The notes: a model not told the origin generated them from the sequence alone. Numbered from the stretch's first letter, positions 10,029-22,494 are shown. The stretch is DNA of 64,000 bases from Eutreptiella sp. 'Long Island Sound 2002' (GCA_964036045.1 OZ038390.1:41672525-41736524); one strand, 5' to 3'. Made by a program: numbers and translations.

Positions 10029-13000
10029 CCAGCGGCTACGCTGGTCTCCTGACCAGTCTGCTCTCCAGCCATCCTTGTACCTGTTCTTCCCTGCCATCCC
10101 TCCTGTACCGTTGCGTATGAACCCCAACCCCCCCCCCCCCTGGACTTGCGCGCGAAGCAACAACAGGGTTCCCTGGGCATGAAAGGACTGCTGCAACGTC
10201 CAGTGTCATTCTCTTCCCCTCCCAGGTTAGTGATACACGATCAGGGTGCCTGATTCTTTGCCTGTGACTCCTTGTGGATGATATCAAACATTCCCGTACC
10301 CTGTTTCTTGTATCACTGCAGAAAGGCGCCTAGCCTTATGACTTCATGACAGCTTCAATGCTTTGCCCTGCTTTGTGCTGTTTTGATTGCTCACTGGCCT
10401 GACGAGGTGTTCTGGGTGCCATCCGATCCACAGTGCTCGTGCTAAGCAACAGTGGTCTTATCGTTTGGTTCCTGCACAAGTGTGTGTGTGTGCCCGCTCT
10501 GGGAATGCACAAGGGAGTGGGGATGGGGGTTGGAGTGTGGTAAGGCGTTGAGTGCTTTCCTTTCGACACCCTGATTGCGCGCCGGAATGTTTGCGTGCTC
10601 TATCGAGAAGCACTCATTTTTGCAGGCACAGCAGGAGGGGTCTGTTACGATAACCCCAAAAACTGGCAAGTTGATGGCAAAATTGTGGCGCCCGGAGCAG
10701 CCAGCAATATGTTGCCGCGATAGGAACACTGTTCATCTGTCCCCATTTTCACTACAGGGACCAGGGACAGTTAGCGGACCGAGCACTCTCACGATGGACG
10801 GTGTGTTTGGAACGGTACGTAATAGTAGACCCGCAGACGACGATGATTCAGGTTCGGACCAAGGAAATAATGGGGAAGATCCCGATGATCGAGCGAGAAA
10901 GCTTCAGCAAATTCACGTATGGACCATCATCACCCAACAGTTCGAATCCAGATATTGCCGCAGATGACGTGCATTTTCAATAGTTGCACAGACCTCCCGT
11001 GTATCGCATAACCCTGTTGCAGCATTGCACACGTGTACGTACCTGCATTTCGCATTCCACGAATGAAGAACAGTGTTAGGCTGAGTTGTACGCTGTTGGT
11101 TGATGTCGCTGCAGGAGGAGTTGCAAATCAAGCTGCCCACGATGAACCCAAGTCTGCCAGGGACTGCCCGGAAGCTTCCAGATACAGCGAGCAGTCACGA
11201 TCTGACCAGAGGTGGCCCAGAAGAATTGGTATGTGTATTGACGTTCCACACTGGGCTCTGGCAGGAACAAAAACATTGCAGGGCTTGCAAAGCCCGTTCC
11301 TTCGGGTTCGTTCCCAAAACAGATTTACTTGTTCCTTTTCAGCATCCCACATGGAAATCGCCCAACGCGGCCCCCAGCGGTAATAGCAGTTTGTGTGGCA
11401 TGGTGTTCTGACCCGAGCGCCTCGCGTACCTGGGTTTCATGATCCCCTTGCTCGCAGCCCGTTTTCTTTCGCAGGCCCACTTTTTCTCCGTTTTCGGTCG
11501 CAGTGGTGCCGAGCTCGTAGCCACAGTGCTTCAATCCATGTTCAAAATGCCAGTTTAGGGTTGTGGTCTGCCAGAAGGATACCACCCAACAGGCGAAGGT
11601 GCAATTGTAGGGGTGCTGTGCATCCCGCCACAGATTTGCTTACGGTTGTGCAGCATCCACCAGCAATTGAATAACATCCACAGGAAATTCGGGGAGCACC
11701 CGCAAATATTGAGTAAATATGCATCAACAACCGCTTGCGAAGCCACCGGCAAACATCGCAAGGGGCTGCTAATACCATCTGGTTTGCACGGTCAAATGCG
11801 GCACCTCCCAATGGGGTCAAAATGAGCCCTATTTTGTCCTTATTTGGAGGTCCCGTAAATAGCCATGCAGGTGACAGGTGACTGCCACCAGGTCAGGAGA
11901 TAGGGGCAGGGCACACGGGCACGATTTCGTGCCGCCTATCGTGAAAAATAGCAAGGGTCGGGACCCCGCAGATCACCCCAGCCACCCCAACGGTCAAACC
12001 GACTAGAAACACACGAAAAGGGTCGAAGCTTTCGATCTTTTTTTTTTTTGATATTTGAAACAGATGACCCCTGCAAATGTCGCCGTTTCAAGCCCCTCGC
12101 CTCAAAACGGCTGATGCAGTTGGGGCCCTGTTTGCCTCTGAATATTGTGCGGTAGATGGTTGGGAGAAGAATGGGAGGTTCTGAGGTTTCTGACGGGTCG
12201 CATCACAGCGCACGCCTGATTTGCTTCTTTTTTCCTCCTCAGTCCAGGACTGCATCGACCGTAACTCATGAAATCCGATCGTACGTGGGGCACGGCGCAG
12301 CTGTGTACTCGTGTGCATTCCACCCGCAGGGCGATAAAATGGTGTCTGCTTCTCGGGACCGTACTCTGAAGGTGTGTTGCTGCACCCTGTCCACCTCATC
12401 CGTTTCTGTCATTTCTGCCAGCTGTGCTGTTTGTTTTCCAGCTCGATGAGTACAGCACTGACGCAAGGAGGTTGTTTGGACAAGGGGATGGGGGGGGGGG
12501 GAGTCTGATGGGGGCTGGGGGTGCAACAATCCAACGAACTTTTGCAGGCGCGCTTGAATGATCATGTACGCGGGCTGCCCATGGAGGTCGCTGACCTTTC
12601 AACAGCTCGAAATGTTGTGGGCAGGAAGCTACGTTCATGCCATGCAATACTGTCCGGCTCTCCTCTGTATTTCCTCCATCTCAGTTCCTGAATTTTGGCC
12701 TTTGTGAAGAAATGGCGGACTGCAAGACTCAGGCACCGTCAAGAGTGCTATGGGTCATTTGTTTGCTCGGATGTAAATGCTTTCCGTCACAAAACGGGGC
12801 AAACGGGGAAACTGGGCAAAGCTCCTAGACCACACCATCTACTCGCGAGTACTCTCCCTGGATGCCAAAGACGCCTAAATTCAACATGTTGACCGAGTTT
12901 CCGTTGCGTGACGAAGAGGGCACAGTGTTTTTGTGTCGTGTGATTTCTCATTTTGTCTTTCACTGGTGGCGGCAATGACTGGCGATGAGGCTCTGAACCC

Positions 13001-16000
13001 ACCCAAGTATCCTGGCACGTGTTCTCTTCGGCAGGTGTGGAGTGTCAAGAGTGGCACTGAGATCCATTCCTTAAAGGGTCACAACGGATTTGTCCTGTGC
13101 TGTGTCTACTCTCCCAATGGCAATGAGATTTGTTCTGCCTCCGACGACAAGACTCTGAAGGTAATCCTGTCAGTAGCATGTGAGTCATGCCCAACAGCGG
13201 GATTTGGAATGAGGATTACGCGAAACGTAGTCTTTGGAGGGACTGTTGCCGTCAGATTTGTGGTGGGTGTGGGCGTGCGCGCGCATATGAACACTGTTTT
13301 CAAGTATTGCCGCGTTTACTGCGGCGTCGAGTCGTCTTATGGTCATTTTTTCTGAGTTTCAGATCAACCTGAAGGAAATCGAGCACTCAGGCTGTCGCTT
13401 GAGAGGGGATGAAGGGGCCTGATATGGAAGTCCATTTGATTTGAACACATTCACCATGAATTTACATGGCTGGATGTTTGGAGCAAAGCTGGAGTGAGGA
13501 CCCAATTGGCACGGGAAGGCGCGTCCTTTTCTAGTGGCAGATTTTGAACAGCTTTGTAGCCTTAAGCAGCGCATGAAAGTGGTGCATGGCTCATCACCGG
13601 CCTGAAAGTAGTTTTTGTTTCACAGTCGTCGTCGATCCCTCGGATCGTGTCATCTTCGCTGCGGTTATTTGGAGAGGGGCACAGCAGATTGCGCGTTTCG
13701 TTCGACCAAGCAAAGTGGCATTTTGGAGGGATGATTTGGGTAAATGCGCAGTTGGAGGCGTTAATTGCTGATGAGGATGCTTGCATTGCAGTGCATTACT
13801 GTGGTTGTCGTGATTTCACAGTTTGCTGGTGGAAATTGTTTGTGTGATGACCATTCAGGTCGTTCAAAGAGTTGGTTGTCGTTGTTTGTCAAAAACCGCG
13901 GAGAGCGGCCTTTTGCTCCACGGAAGACGGCTGGCGGTTTAGCGACCGACGGCAGTCGGCGATCGATGCCCAACCAACAGCTCTGGCCGGTCCATCGATG
14001 TTGGACTTGACAGATTGTCGGGGGGGGGGGGGGGGGTTGCAGCCCAGTGACGTTATTAGCAGTCGGCTGTGGTGCAGCGCCACCTGTGTGCCTCGCCTGC
14101 TGTCATTTGCGAAGAAAGCCTTCAGGTGCCATCTCCCGCATCCAACAAAAATACTTTTGGGCAGATTTGGGATGGTGAGACCGGCAAGAAGCTCGTCACT
14201 TTGAAGGGCCACAATGACAAGGTGTATTGCTGCTGTTACGCTCCGAATGGTGAGCAAATCGCATCTGCTTCTTGTGATAAAACCGTTAAGGTATGTGTGA
14301 TTGGCTGCCACAAGTGTGCTGCTGGGACACTGATACATTGTACACTGGTTCAGATTTGCAGAGGAAAATGCAGTAGCAAAACAGGGGTCAGCTGATCACA
14401 GAGAAAACATTTGAAAACACTGAACACGAGAAAAGTCCCTGAAAAAGTATAAAAAGAAGGCCAAAAACTCCACCATCGAACAAACAACACATGCGGATGA
14501 GCCTGTACCGCATGCCGACCTCAATTGAGGCTCGCTGTGTCGCAATTACAGGAATGAAATCAAGAGGAAGTCAGAGGGGTGAGGCGAAGCACCGCACAAC
14601 CCTGGTAGCCACCAAGGATTGTGTGATGTGTAGCCGAGCCTCCCTATTGGTTCGCTGTTGCTTTGCCCTCATCTGCTTTGTTAGAGGTGCTGCAGTATAG
14701 CGAAAAGTGGACGAAGCCCATCGGACCTACACCAGCATTGCACGGCGTTTAGAACCAAGTTGTCTCCGACAGCTTCATCTTCGTTTGAGACAATCCTGAT
14801 CGAAAAGTTGTTTCGGGCTATTTTATGAAGTTTGTGCGCACTTCCGCAAAGGAGGAGCAAAGTAAAATGCTGCACAGATTTCAGCCCATCCTACCTTTCC
14901 GGACGTGGATTTTTCTGAATCAGCTTGAAGCTTTGGGTTTCTGACTGCAGCAAGAAGTACGGCAATTCAATGATGCCGGTGCAATATTCTACTTCGGGGG
15001 GGGGGGGGGGGGGGCGGTTGGCACAGCCACCGAAAAAACTGGGGGGTTGGAAACGGGCTCCCTTGTCCAAAGGCACATTTTCGACTCAGAAAACCAGCTT
15101 GAAATTCGCGGCCCGCCCAGCTATTTTCGGGATAAATTTACGAACCCATGATGCATACCTCAGAATAATTCGCCTGCCACGGGATCATTTTGACTCATGT
15201 ATGCTGTACCCCCCCAGATGGGTGGTCTGCTCCCAGGCAAGGAGAAGGGCAGCTGTCAATAATGCTGCGCAAGCCTGGTGAAACCAAGGCTGCACCACCG
15301 TTTGCTCTCCTTTTGAACCGCTGCGCACTCCGCTATGACAGAGGGTTTACTCTCCGCACTGAGGATTATTGCCATGTGGATCCTTAATGTGTTGGTGCCA
15401 CGGCCCGCCATCTGGGCCAATACAGCGGCTTGGTGGACCGTGGTGAGCGGCGAAAGGCCGATTGGCGCCGCCAACTGGCACCGCTGAGGATGTAAGCTTG
15501 AATTCGCATCCGAAGCCAGCACACCACATGGTAAGGTTGAAGAGAAAATCAAGAACAATGGGTGACTGTTTTGAGCGACAGAAAAAACCAAATACCTATG
15601 CCGCCCTGCCCTGCATCACACTAATCACACAGCCCTGCAGGTGGGGCTTCCTGTTCTGTACTTGCCCCTTTTGAATAACAATACAAGGCAAGAGGTTGGC
15701 AGCATGACTGCCCGTTAGGGGTTCGGCGGTTGGCAAAGCCCTGAAATGTTGCTAAGCCCCCCGGGCCAGGCCATATCTTCATCTACAGTGAGGCTCCCAT
15801 GTGCTATACCCCCTTCCTCCGGTTGAGCTGCACAATTTATTTGACGGTTGCGCGCTGTTGAGGCCCCCAGAACATTGCAAGAGCTGAGTCTCACCCCCTT
15901 GTGTGGCCAAAACTATGTGGCCTTCGAAAGCCCTTTCACCCAAACATTGCTCCTGGCCAGTTCCTCAATTTCGTGTGACCCCTGGAACAAGGGCAAACAG

Positions 16001-19000
16001 TAGCTGCGTGCACCAGATTCCACCATTACACTCTGCAAGACACTGTGATGTTTTCTGTCATTGCATGATTGTATGTGACACCCCGTACCCCCTTACAGCG
16101 CTTTATTTCTGCACCATCCGGTCCCTGAATGCTGTGTTTATGCTGTGATGGCCCCTTTAATCTAGAACCTCGTCGCTTTGTGCCACATTTTCCGCACGGG
16201 TGGAGAGCACACTCCAAACTGTTCCAAACTTCGCAGGAAAGACGGCATGTGAAGGCAGAAGACTCATCATATGAACCCCCCCTTTGGAATCCTGGGTGGG
16301 GTGGGGGGGGCTTTTTTTTTTTGCAATTCTGGTTAAGGATCCACCTCTGACCACTTGTGTGTGTGTTGTGTGCACGCGTTGTTGTTGCCAGGGAAGGGGT
16401 GTAACACTTTCTGACAATGCAAGGATTCTGCCACCTCTGTCTATTTGCTGTAATCCAGACTCCGTATAATCCTCAGGTGATCATGTTTGGCACTATCGCC
16501 ATCTTGGGGAGCCAGTTCTGGCCACAGTCACTGGCCCCTCAACAAGCAGAGCTGGTTTTGGGGGCAGGGCAGTTATGATCATTGGTGCAAATTCCTTGCA
16601 ATGCCACCCCCTCATACCCACCTGGTCGATCAGTTGTCGTACCGAATTGGACGTCATTGCCTTCTGCAAGCAGACACTGCATTTTGACACTGGGTGTTTT
16701 TGCCAGGTTTTATACCTGCCTTTGTGGCACGCCCCTTCCTTCCCCCGCTTTGCCACCCTATGCAGGTGCTTTTGCTGCTGATATCCTCCTGCAGGTATGG
16801 GATAGAGAACAGGGCAAGAAGCGCTGCACGCTGCGCAACCACACCAGCGCAGTATTCAGCTGCAATTTCTCCCATGATGGCAAGCAGTTGGTGTCGGGTT
16901 CGGACGATAAGACTATTCGTGTGTGGGACTGGGCGAACAATGCAGAGCTCTTCTGCTTCCAGGGGCACACAGGAACGGTCTGGTCTTGTGAGTTCAGCCC
17001 CACTGACGAACAAGTTCTATCCGCCTCAATGGATGGGACTGTGAAGGTCTGCACGTCGTCAACTGCTGATTTGCACGTCAGAGGGATTGATTCTGCACCA
17101 GGGAAAGGGGGGGAGATGCAGACTCCGCATGGTCTTATAATGGTGGTTCAGTCCAGAGTTTGGGACGCAGTAGCGAATGACCTCCTTTTCAGGACCGGGG
17201 CATCTTTGACTCCGCCAATTTAAGGATTTGTCTGGCCTTCTGATGCTGGTTTGCGCCCCCCCCCCCCCCCCCGGGCCCCCAGCACCAAATGTTTGTTTGG
17301 GTTTTCATGGGAGAAAAGACAGTACAATATTCATGTTTTTTGGAAACGGAGCCAGGAAACACCAATTCCTTTCGTTTCTTCGTCGTTTCGATTAAAATAT
17401 TGCTTTTCACTTTTCACAACACTTTCAATTGATTTGTGCCGAATTCGTCTGCGACCTGCATGTGCCTCGTTCCTCCGGATGCTTGTCTATGCACGCGCAT
17501 GCACACGCACACGCGAACGTGCGTGCATGCACACGCACAGGCACGTGCATGCACGCGCACACGCACGGGCGCGTGCGGATGGGTGCGAGTACCGGTTTGT
17601 TTCGGTTGGTTGATGTGCCTGGCCTGGGTGATTTTGCAGCGCATGGCATGCGCAGTTCTGATAGCACGTACGCTCCAGTCACACCGACGCTTGCCTGTGC
17701 AGCTGTGGGACCTCGAAACCAAGCAGGCATTGAGAACGTACCGTGGCCACTCGGCTCCAGTACACCATGCTATTTTTGCCAAAGATGGCAGCAAGATTGT
17801 GTCTGCATCGCGCGATCGGTCCATTAAGGTACGTACTCCTGCGTGTTCCAAGCCACGAGCACATCGCCGCCCCCACCCATATCTGCCCCTGACGAACGAT
17901 GCCAAACAGAACCGCAGCCGCAGGCAACGAAATATCTGAATCACGACGGCTGCAGTGCACATCCACAGTAGAAAATGATAAGAATGATGATGTGGATGGG
18001 AATAGGGAAGCCGGCCGATGGGTTGCTCGGCTGCTGTCATTGGAAAGGTTCCATGTCTCTGTACAGCTGTCATTGCTTGATTTGCGCTGGGTTCAGATGT
18101 CCTTGAGTTGCAGGGAGCCAAAACGGGTGTGGTGTAGATGTTTGTTTGTATTGATCAGGTATCAGTCAGATAGAGGACATGACGCGAATGCATCATCCGA
18201 TGCACATCATGTCATTCGCCACGAGAGGTTTCAGCATGTGCAGCTCCCGTGGGTCCGAGCACATCGAAGTGGTGAATTTGTTGAGACGCGGGATTTGGAG
18301 CCTCTAGACTCTGGGCAACTTTGCCATTCCTGCCCTCCTGCATGCCGTCCCTTGCACCCCTGCTGGATGCATTGCTCCCCTTGCCGCTAGGTGTGGGACA
18401 CAGACTCTGGGAGAGTGGTGTCTACGCTGGTGGGCCACAACAACACTGTCTACCGATGCTGCGTGTTCAACAACCTCATCCTTTCTTGCTCATCCGATGA
18501 TATTTTGAAGGTGCGGGGATCCTTGCGGAGTCTGGTCTTAGGGTGGCGTTCGGCTCTGTGGTCTGGTTGAGGTGACAGCCGTTTGCACGGTTTTCTGGGA
18601 GGGCTCTCTCATGCCGTGCCAGCTTTGTGGAAGGGGGGTGGATTCGCTGTGGACGAAGGTTGCAATGGTACGGGAGGGTGCATTGTTCAGGTGAGTGCAG
18701 TGTTCAGTGGAGGTTTTTAGGCGTCCAGGGCCATACGGATGATCAAGGTGAAGTCGGGACGACAGAACGAAGGCCACGAAGTTCGAGTTGCAGTGATGGT
18801 CGTCCTGCTGGAGTCATGCGGCGGCCAGCGACCAGCTTCGCCAACGCAGAACAATTTGTCCAGAAGCGACGGCGACCCTTCAGAGATCGTGTCACGATTT
18901 AAAGTCACCGTAGAGGGGATCATTCGATTAGATCGTGGTGGTGGGTGGCTGTTGCATGTGGTGTGTCATACATGAATCGTGCAATCTTCTCCATCCCCTC

Positions 19001-19026
19001 AGGCTTGGAATTTGAAGATGTATTAA
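6885..19026 (+). CDS. Kinesin motor - short coiled coil - WD40 propeller fusion protein, 870 aa
   Basis: Predicted microtubule motor with a C-terminal beta-propeller for cargo or tubulin binding. Exons: 6885-7127, 7277-7377, 7499-7613, 7794-7871, 7941-8037, 8128-8246, 8350-8567, 8750-8829, 8985-9077, 9270-9427, 9522-9578, 9830-9855, 10758-10968, 11115-11228, 12243-12371, 13035-13160, 14165-14290, 16795-17046, 17703-17828, 18391-18510, 19003-19026. All phases agree and no stop is crossed. The motor (residues 1-381) has P-loop GQTGSGKT (106-113), switch I NELSSRSH (233-240) and switch II DLAGSE (269-274). Residues 382-455 are heptad-rich, 456-570 form a Ser/Pro/Thr-containing linker, and 571-870 are seven WD40 repeats closed by AWNLKMY and a stop. 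The usual YRxSKLT segment reads VRESVLT. The order recalls KIF21, but the stalk is far shorter; the kinesin subfamily is not assigned. Exons 12-13 and the last exon are the least certain. Two separate genes remain possible without a transcript. Confidence 0.8.
9968..10026 (+). repeat. (GT)n microsatellite, about 28 units
   Basis: Uninterrupted GT dinucleotides inside the 902-nt intron between coding exons 12 and 13 of the kinesin-WD40 gene. A C13 run follows at about 10127-10140. Confidence 0.97.
12243..19026 (+). other. Seven-bladed WD40 propeller exons of the kinesin fusion
   Basis: Repeats lie at 12243-12371, 13035-13160, 14165-14290, 16795-17046 (two repeats fused), 17703-17828 and 18391-18510. 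A tiny closing exon at 19003-19026 adds AWNLKMY and TAA. Each exon begins with the strand VWSVKSG / IWDGETG / VWDREQG / LWDLETK / VWDTDSG and ends with [27 protein letters not shown] or SCSSDDILK. Thus the D-x-[TS]-[LVI]-K strand is always split from the following W by a phase-0 intron. GH dipeptides (LKGHN, YRGHSA, LVGHNN) are present in the expected places. Introns here reach 2.5 kb, far longer than in the motor part. Confidence 0.92.
17482..17583 (+). repeat. Alternating purine-pyrimidine (CG/CA/GT/GC) tract
   Basis: About 100 bp of near-perfect alternating purine-pyrimidine sequence built from CACGCGCATGCACACG-type words, in the intron between the fused WD40 exon and the next blade. It is Z-DNA prone. 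Open frames over it (Thr/His/Ala/Arg-rich) are compositional artefacts. Confidence 0.8.
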
Positions 19027-20865
19027 GCGATGCCACCGTGGTTTTGTGGAGGATTCCCACGACTGCAGGATATGATTCACCCTCACCCTCACCCACACCA
19101 ATGCTGCTGGTTTGCATGAGCTTCGGCAACTGCTACAGCGGTGACCAATTCTTTGTGTTGCACAGTGTGCGCTGTGGTAGCACACACCCGCACAACAAAT
19201 GTGTGATGTGTGCAATCTTCAATGCGATATGAGGTCCCTGAGGCTGCATTGCGGTTTCATTCTTTTGTTGGGACGTATTCTGCATTCTGAACTGTTTGGA
19301 TTCCCTGGGTGCCCCACTGGAACACGGCTTTCCGATTGTGTCTCTTTTTTTGTCCGTTCGGCAACACTGCCAAGAATGGACGCAGCGTCAGCACATGCTT
19401 GTGTGGGGATTTTCTTCTGCTCATCTGGAGGGGTGGTGTGAGGTGTATGCAGCTTTCGAAGGGCAATGGTGGCGTCTTCACTCTGATTTTGACTGCTTGT
19501 AGGATTTCCAACCCAACGCTCCATTGTACCTCTGAACCTTCTTTCCCTCAGGAGCACGTTCGCTCAAATCTGTTGAAAACCGCGTGGTAATTAGCCTTCC
19601 ATTGCCTCTGGCGATCCGACTGTCGTTCTGTTGCCATTGGGGTCCAGCCAATCAGTTGCCCCCAACCAGTAGGAGGTGCATTGGTCTGGGTTTCCTGGGA
19701 CGGGTCGAAATGAGCCGCGTTACAGGGCGCTGGGTTGTGGGCTTGTGACATAAAGGTAGAGACCCCCACATGGCACATGGCACATGGCATATGGAGGAAT
19801 GTGAGCACATGCCGTCGGTGCCTGCAGAGGCTTGAGCTGAACGGCTTTCTGTAGGTCTATAGCATGTTTTGATAGCACGGACGGCACTCCTCGCCTCCGT
19901 AGAGCACAAATGTGGTTATTCACCGTCTAATTAGGGCCACCTTTTACGCATTTGCCACCGCGCAGTGTAGATTACCAAAGATTTCCCAAAATGCATTTAA
20001 CAAATTGTTGTCGAATGGCAGGATTCCCCGTTGCAGTAAGGGTGGGAAGGCGAACGGGTTGGGCTCGTGCTGTGGTATGGCGCCTGATGTTTCTGATCCA
20101 GACATGCCCTGTGATGGCTCGACCTGTCTTTCCCGCGTTTCTTCTTCATAGCAGTCTCGTAATGATTTGTTAAGTAACCGACACTGTAGTCAAACTATTA
20201 TGAACCACTGCAGTTGCACATTTCTGTCGACGGCTCAGTGTTCATGCTTGGCCAAACATGGTGGTTCTGAAGGACCACCCGACATTCCATTTTGGTGATG
20301 CACATTTTGAGGGAACACTGTCGTTTTTTTGTGACCTTTTTTGCCCCTTGTACGGCATTTCTTGCATCACACACGTCTCTGAGGTTGTCCTTGGATTAGG
20401 CCACTGATGCCCAAATTCTGAGCTGTGATTGTTTTTTGCATCACAAGTTGACAATTGTGGGCGCCTCCCCAGCAGTTTTTCAAATCCGCGGTGTGAAACG
20501 TCCCATCCGCTGCTGTTACACACGGTTGCATCCCATACACATGCAACAGTGACTCTGGGTGTTTTGGACCTGGGTCATGGAGGAGCTCCTCCGAGCTCTG
20601 ATGCTTCCTCCCTCCCCATCTGCATCCAAGGGCTCTCCCCTTGCAATCGCCCCCCCCCCCCCTCTTTCCTTTTGGGTGCTTCGCTGGTCTGGAGGGGTTT
20701 CGAGGGCAGCCGCTCTGCATACGCGGAAGCATCAACTGCAAGCTTGGCGCAGCTTCTTGCTGTTCGCTGGATGCACATGGGCACTGTGCACTCAGTTATA
20801 TTATTCATACTTTGTATCTCCTGTGCTGGTCCTACAGCAGTTGGCAGGGCTGGCGATTTTCCCAG
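19027..20865. other. Region between the kinesin-WD40 stop and the next recognisable exon; no gene resolved
   Basis: I see no confident exon. Upstream exons of the plus-strand gene whose tail begins at 20866 probably lie here. The plus-strand frame 20560-20800 is open but poor evidence, and a C14 run lies at about 20650-20663. Confidence 0.35.
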
Positions 20866-22039
20866 TGATCATTTCCTAAGAAGTAAGGGCAGGCAGACGG
20901 AGGGTCGCAAGGCAAAAAGGGCGTTGCGGGGCCAAGGAGTCCAGTATGATTCAATTAAGGTGCGCCTTTTGCGGTGCATGATATTTTCTTGTTTTCATTT
21001 GGGTTTGATATTTGTTGATGGATGAGAGACAAATTCCAGGCAGTATTGTGGGCTTTTTTCCTTTCTGCTGCTTGACTCATTAGATCCATGATGATTAGGT
21101 TTCTTGGGGTTTTTGCACCCCATGGTGACGTGTGGGGGTTTTGGCGGTAAGCAAACAAGAATACTATGCTATTCAAGTACAACGAAGAGCAGCTATGCGT
21201 TTCTGCATCTGCATGCAAAGTCTTACTGGAGGACAGTCAGTTTAAAAGTGCTGCATTCTTCTGGGATTCGTGTCCGTTTCAATAAGTGTCTTAAATTCGA
21301 GTACATACAGAATCATTTTCCCAATTGCCCTCTTCCCACATTGGACGCCTGACTCCCAAGTTAGTGGTGAAGGTTGAGAGCCATGGGAGGAGGGGTTGAC
21401 GTGTTGGTGGGGCAGCCGCCAACCATATCACTCCAGATCAGGTTTACCGCCAGAAGCAAGTCCACCTCTACAAGATTTCCTCTGTTCATTCATTCGGGTT
21501 GGGTATGTATTTTGTTGCCTACAATTTGCATACAAAGAGACCCCCTGCTCTGTGAGGCTCCATGGTCTGCAAACCACCTAGTGCGTGCAAGATACATGTG
21601 CTTCAGGATGCATGCAGCTCTGTGTGTGTCTGTGCGTTGTGTGTGTATGTGTGTGTTTGCGTGTGTGAGTCCGTGTGTGTGTGTGTGTGTATGTGGAACT
21701 GCAAACACCGTGAATGGAGTGATATTGTGTGCAGGTATCTTGCTGTGCTTCTGGGTAGGCGATATGGGTGGGATGGTAATGGCAGGAAACACTGTGCGAG
21801 GGCAGTCATGTGACAGTCATGCAATAGAATCGGGTGGATGTTGTTGTCTTTTCTTTCATTGCCCAACCTCCAGCAGCAGCCCTCAAGACTCCCTTCTGGC
21901 CTCTTTTCATAGAAATTTTCTTTTACCTTTATTTGTGGCTCTTCTACGGTTTGCAGCAGTGCTCTGTCTGGCAAGTGATTATGAAAGTGATGCTTTCTCA
22001 GGCAGTCTCACAGATTTGTTGGAAAGAGACCAGACCTAA
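20866..22039 (+). CDS. Unidentified gene, 3' end (three candidate exons)
   Basis: Three exons join in phase with good splice sites: 20866-20959 (basic, RKAKRALRGQG, ending YDSIK), 21442-21502 (VYRQKQVHLYKISS) and 21957-22039, which ends in an acidic Ser/Asp-rich tail (SDYESDAFSGS, then LLERDQT) and a TAA stop. The first exon needs two bases from an unknown upstream exon. The basic-then-acidic composition differs from neighbouring intron sequence, which supports coding, but I recognise no domain. The 21-22 kb intron contains an interrupted GT-rich microsatellite (21622-21695). Confidence 0.4.
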
Positions 22040-22306
22040 AATTTCATCCATCCTCAGTAGCTCTGGGATTCGCTGTAGTCGCTTGCTGGAATCAAGGTGA
22101 ATTCAGTTTAATCTTTTACCCATCATTTTGGTACAGTCTCTTGTTGTGTTTTCCTCCATCAGGTGCAGAAGGTTATCAGCCGTCTTCACGGTTACTACTG
22201 TCAAATATCCCCTTTGTTCTGATGGGCAAACGCTGGACAGCAGTGGTTGCATTTTGTGTCTGCTTTTGTCATTGCCAGACGTTTCTGCCGATGTTTGCAT
22301 ATGCAG

Positions 22307-22465
22307 GGAAAAGATATTGGGCGTCGTTACCAAGAAAAAGATGTAAAATCACAGTTTCCCATCCTGTTTTGGCAAGTAGATTGTGACCTCGCCTGGAGTG
22401 CCACAGTAACCCTGGAACCTGGCACCCTGCACACCGATGAGTGGCATGTGACGTTTGACTCTTAA
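22307..22465 (+). CDS. Candidate terminal exon of an unidentified gene
   Basis: A pyrimidine-poor but usable acceptor (TTTGCATATGCAG) precedes a 53-codon open frame: GKDIGRRYQEKDVKSQFP, then FWQVDCDLAWSATVTLEPG and DEWHVTFDS before TAA. Composition is protein-like. A possible preceding exon starts at about 22161 (VQKVISRLHGYY). It could be an alternative 3' end of the gene at 20866-22039 or a separate small gene; the family is not recognised. Confidence 0.3.
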   Translation, partial: GKDIGRRYQEKDVKSQFPILFWQVDCDLAWSATVTLEPGTLHTDEWHVTFDS

Positions 22466-22494
22466 ATGCATTTGGGTTACTGTGTATGGGGGCG

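Noticed and set aside
10801-10983. Acidic frame beginning at 10575 ([13 protein letters not shown])
   Set aside because: The alternative frame ([16 protein letters not shown]) joins in phase to both neighbouring kinesin exons, so it was preferred.
17429-17939. Plus-strand frames through the CACGCG tract and the WD40 exon
   Set aside because: The repetitive part is compositional; only 17703-17828 is supported as an exon, in one frame.
18627-18975. Overlapping plus-strand frames after the seventh WD40 exon
   Set aside because: They do not continue the propeller and break phase; the 24-nt exon at 19003-19026 closes it better.
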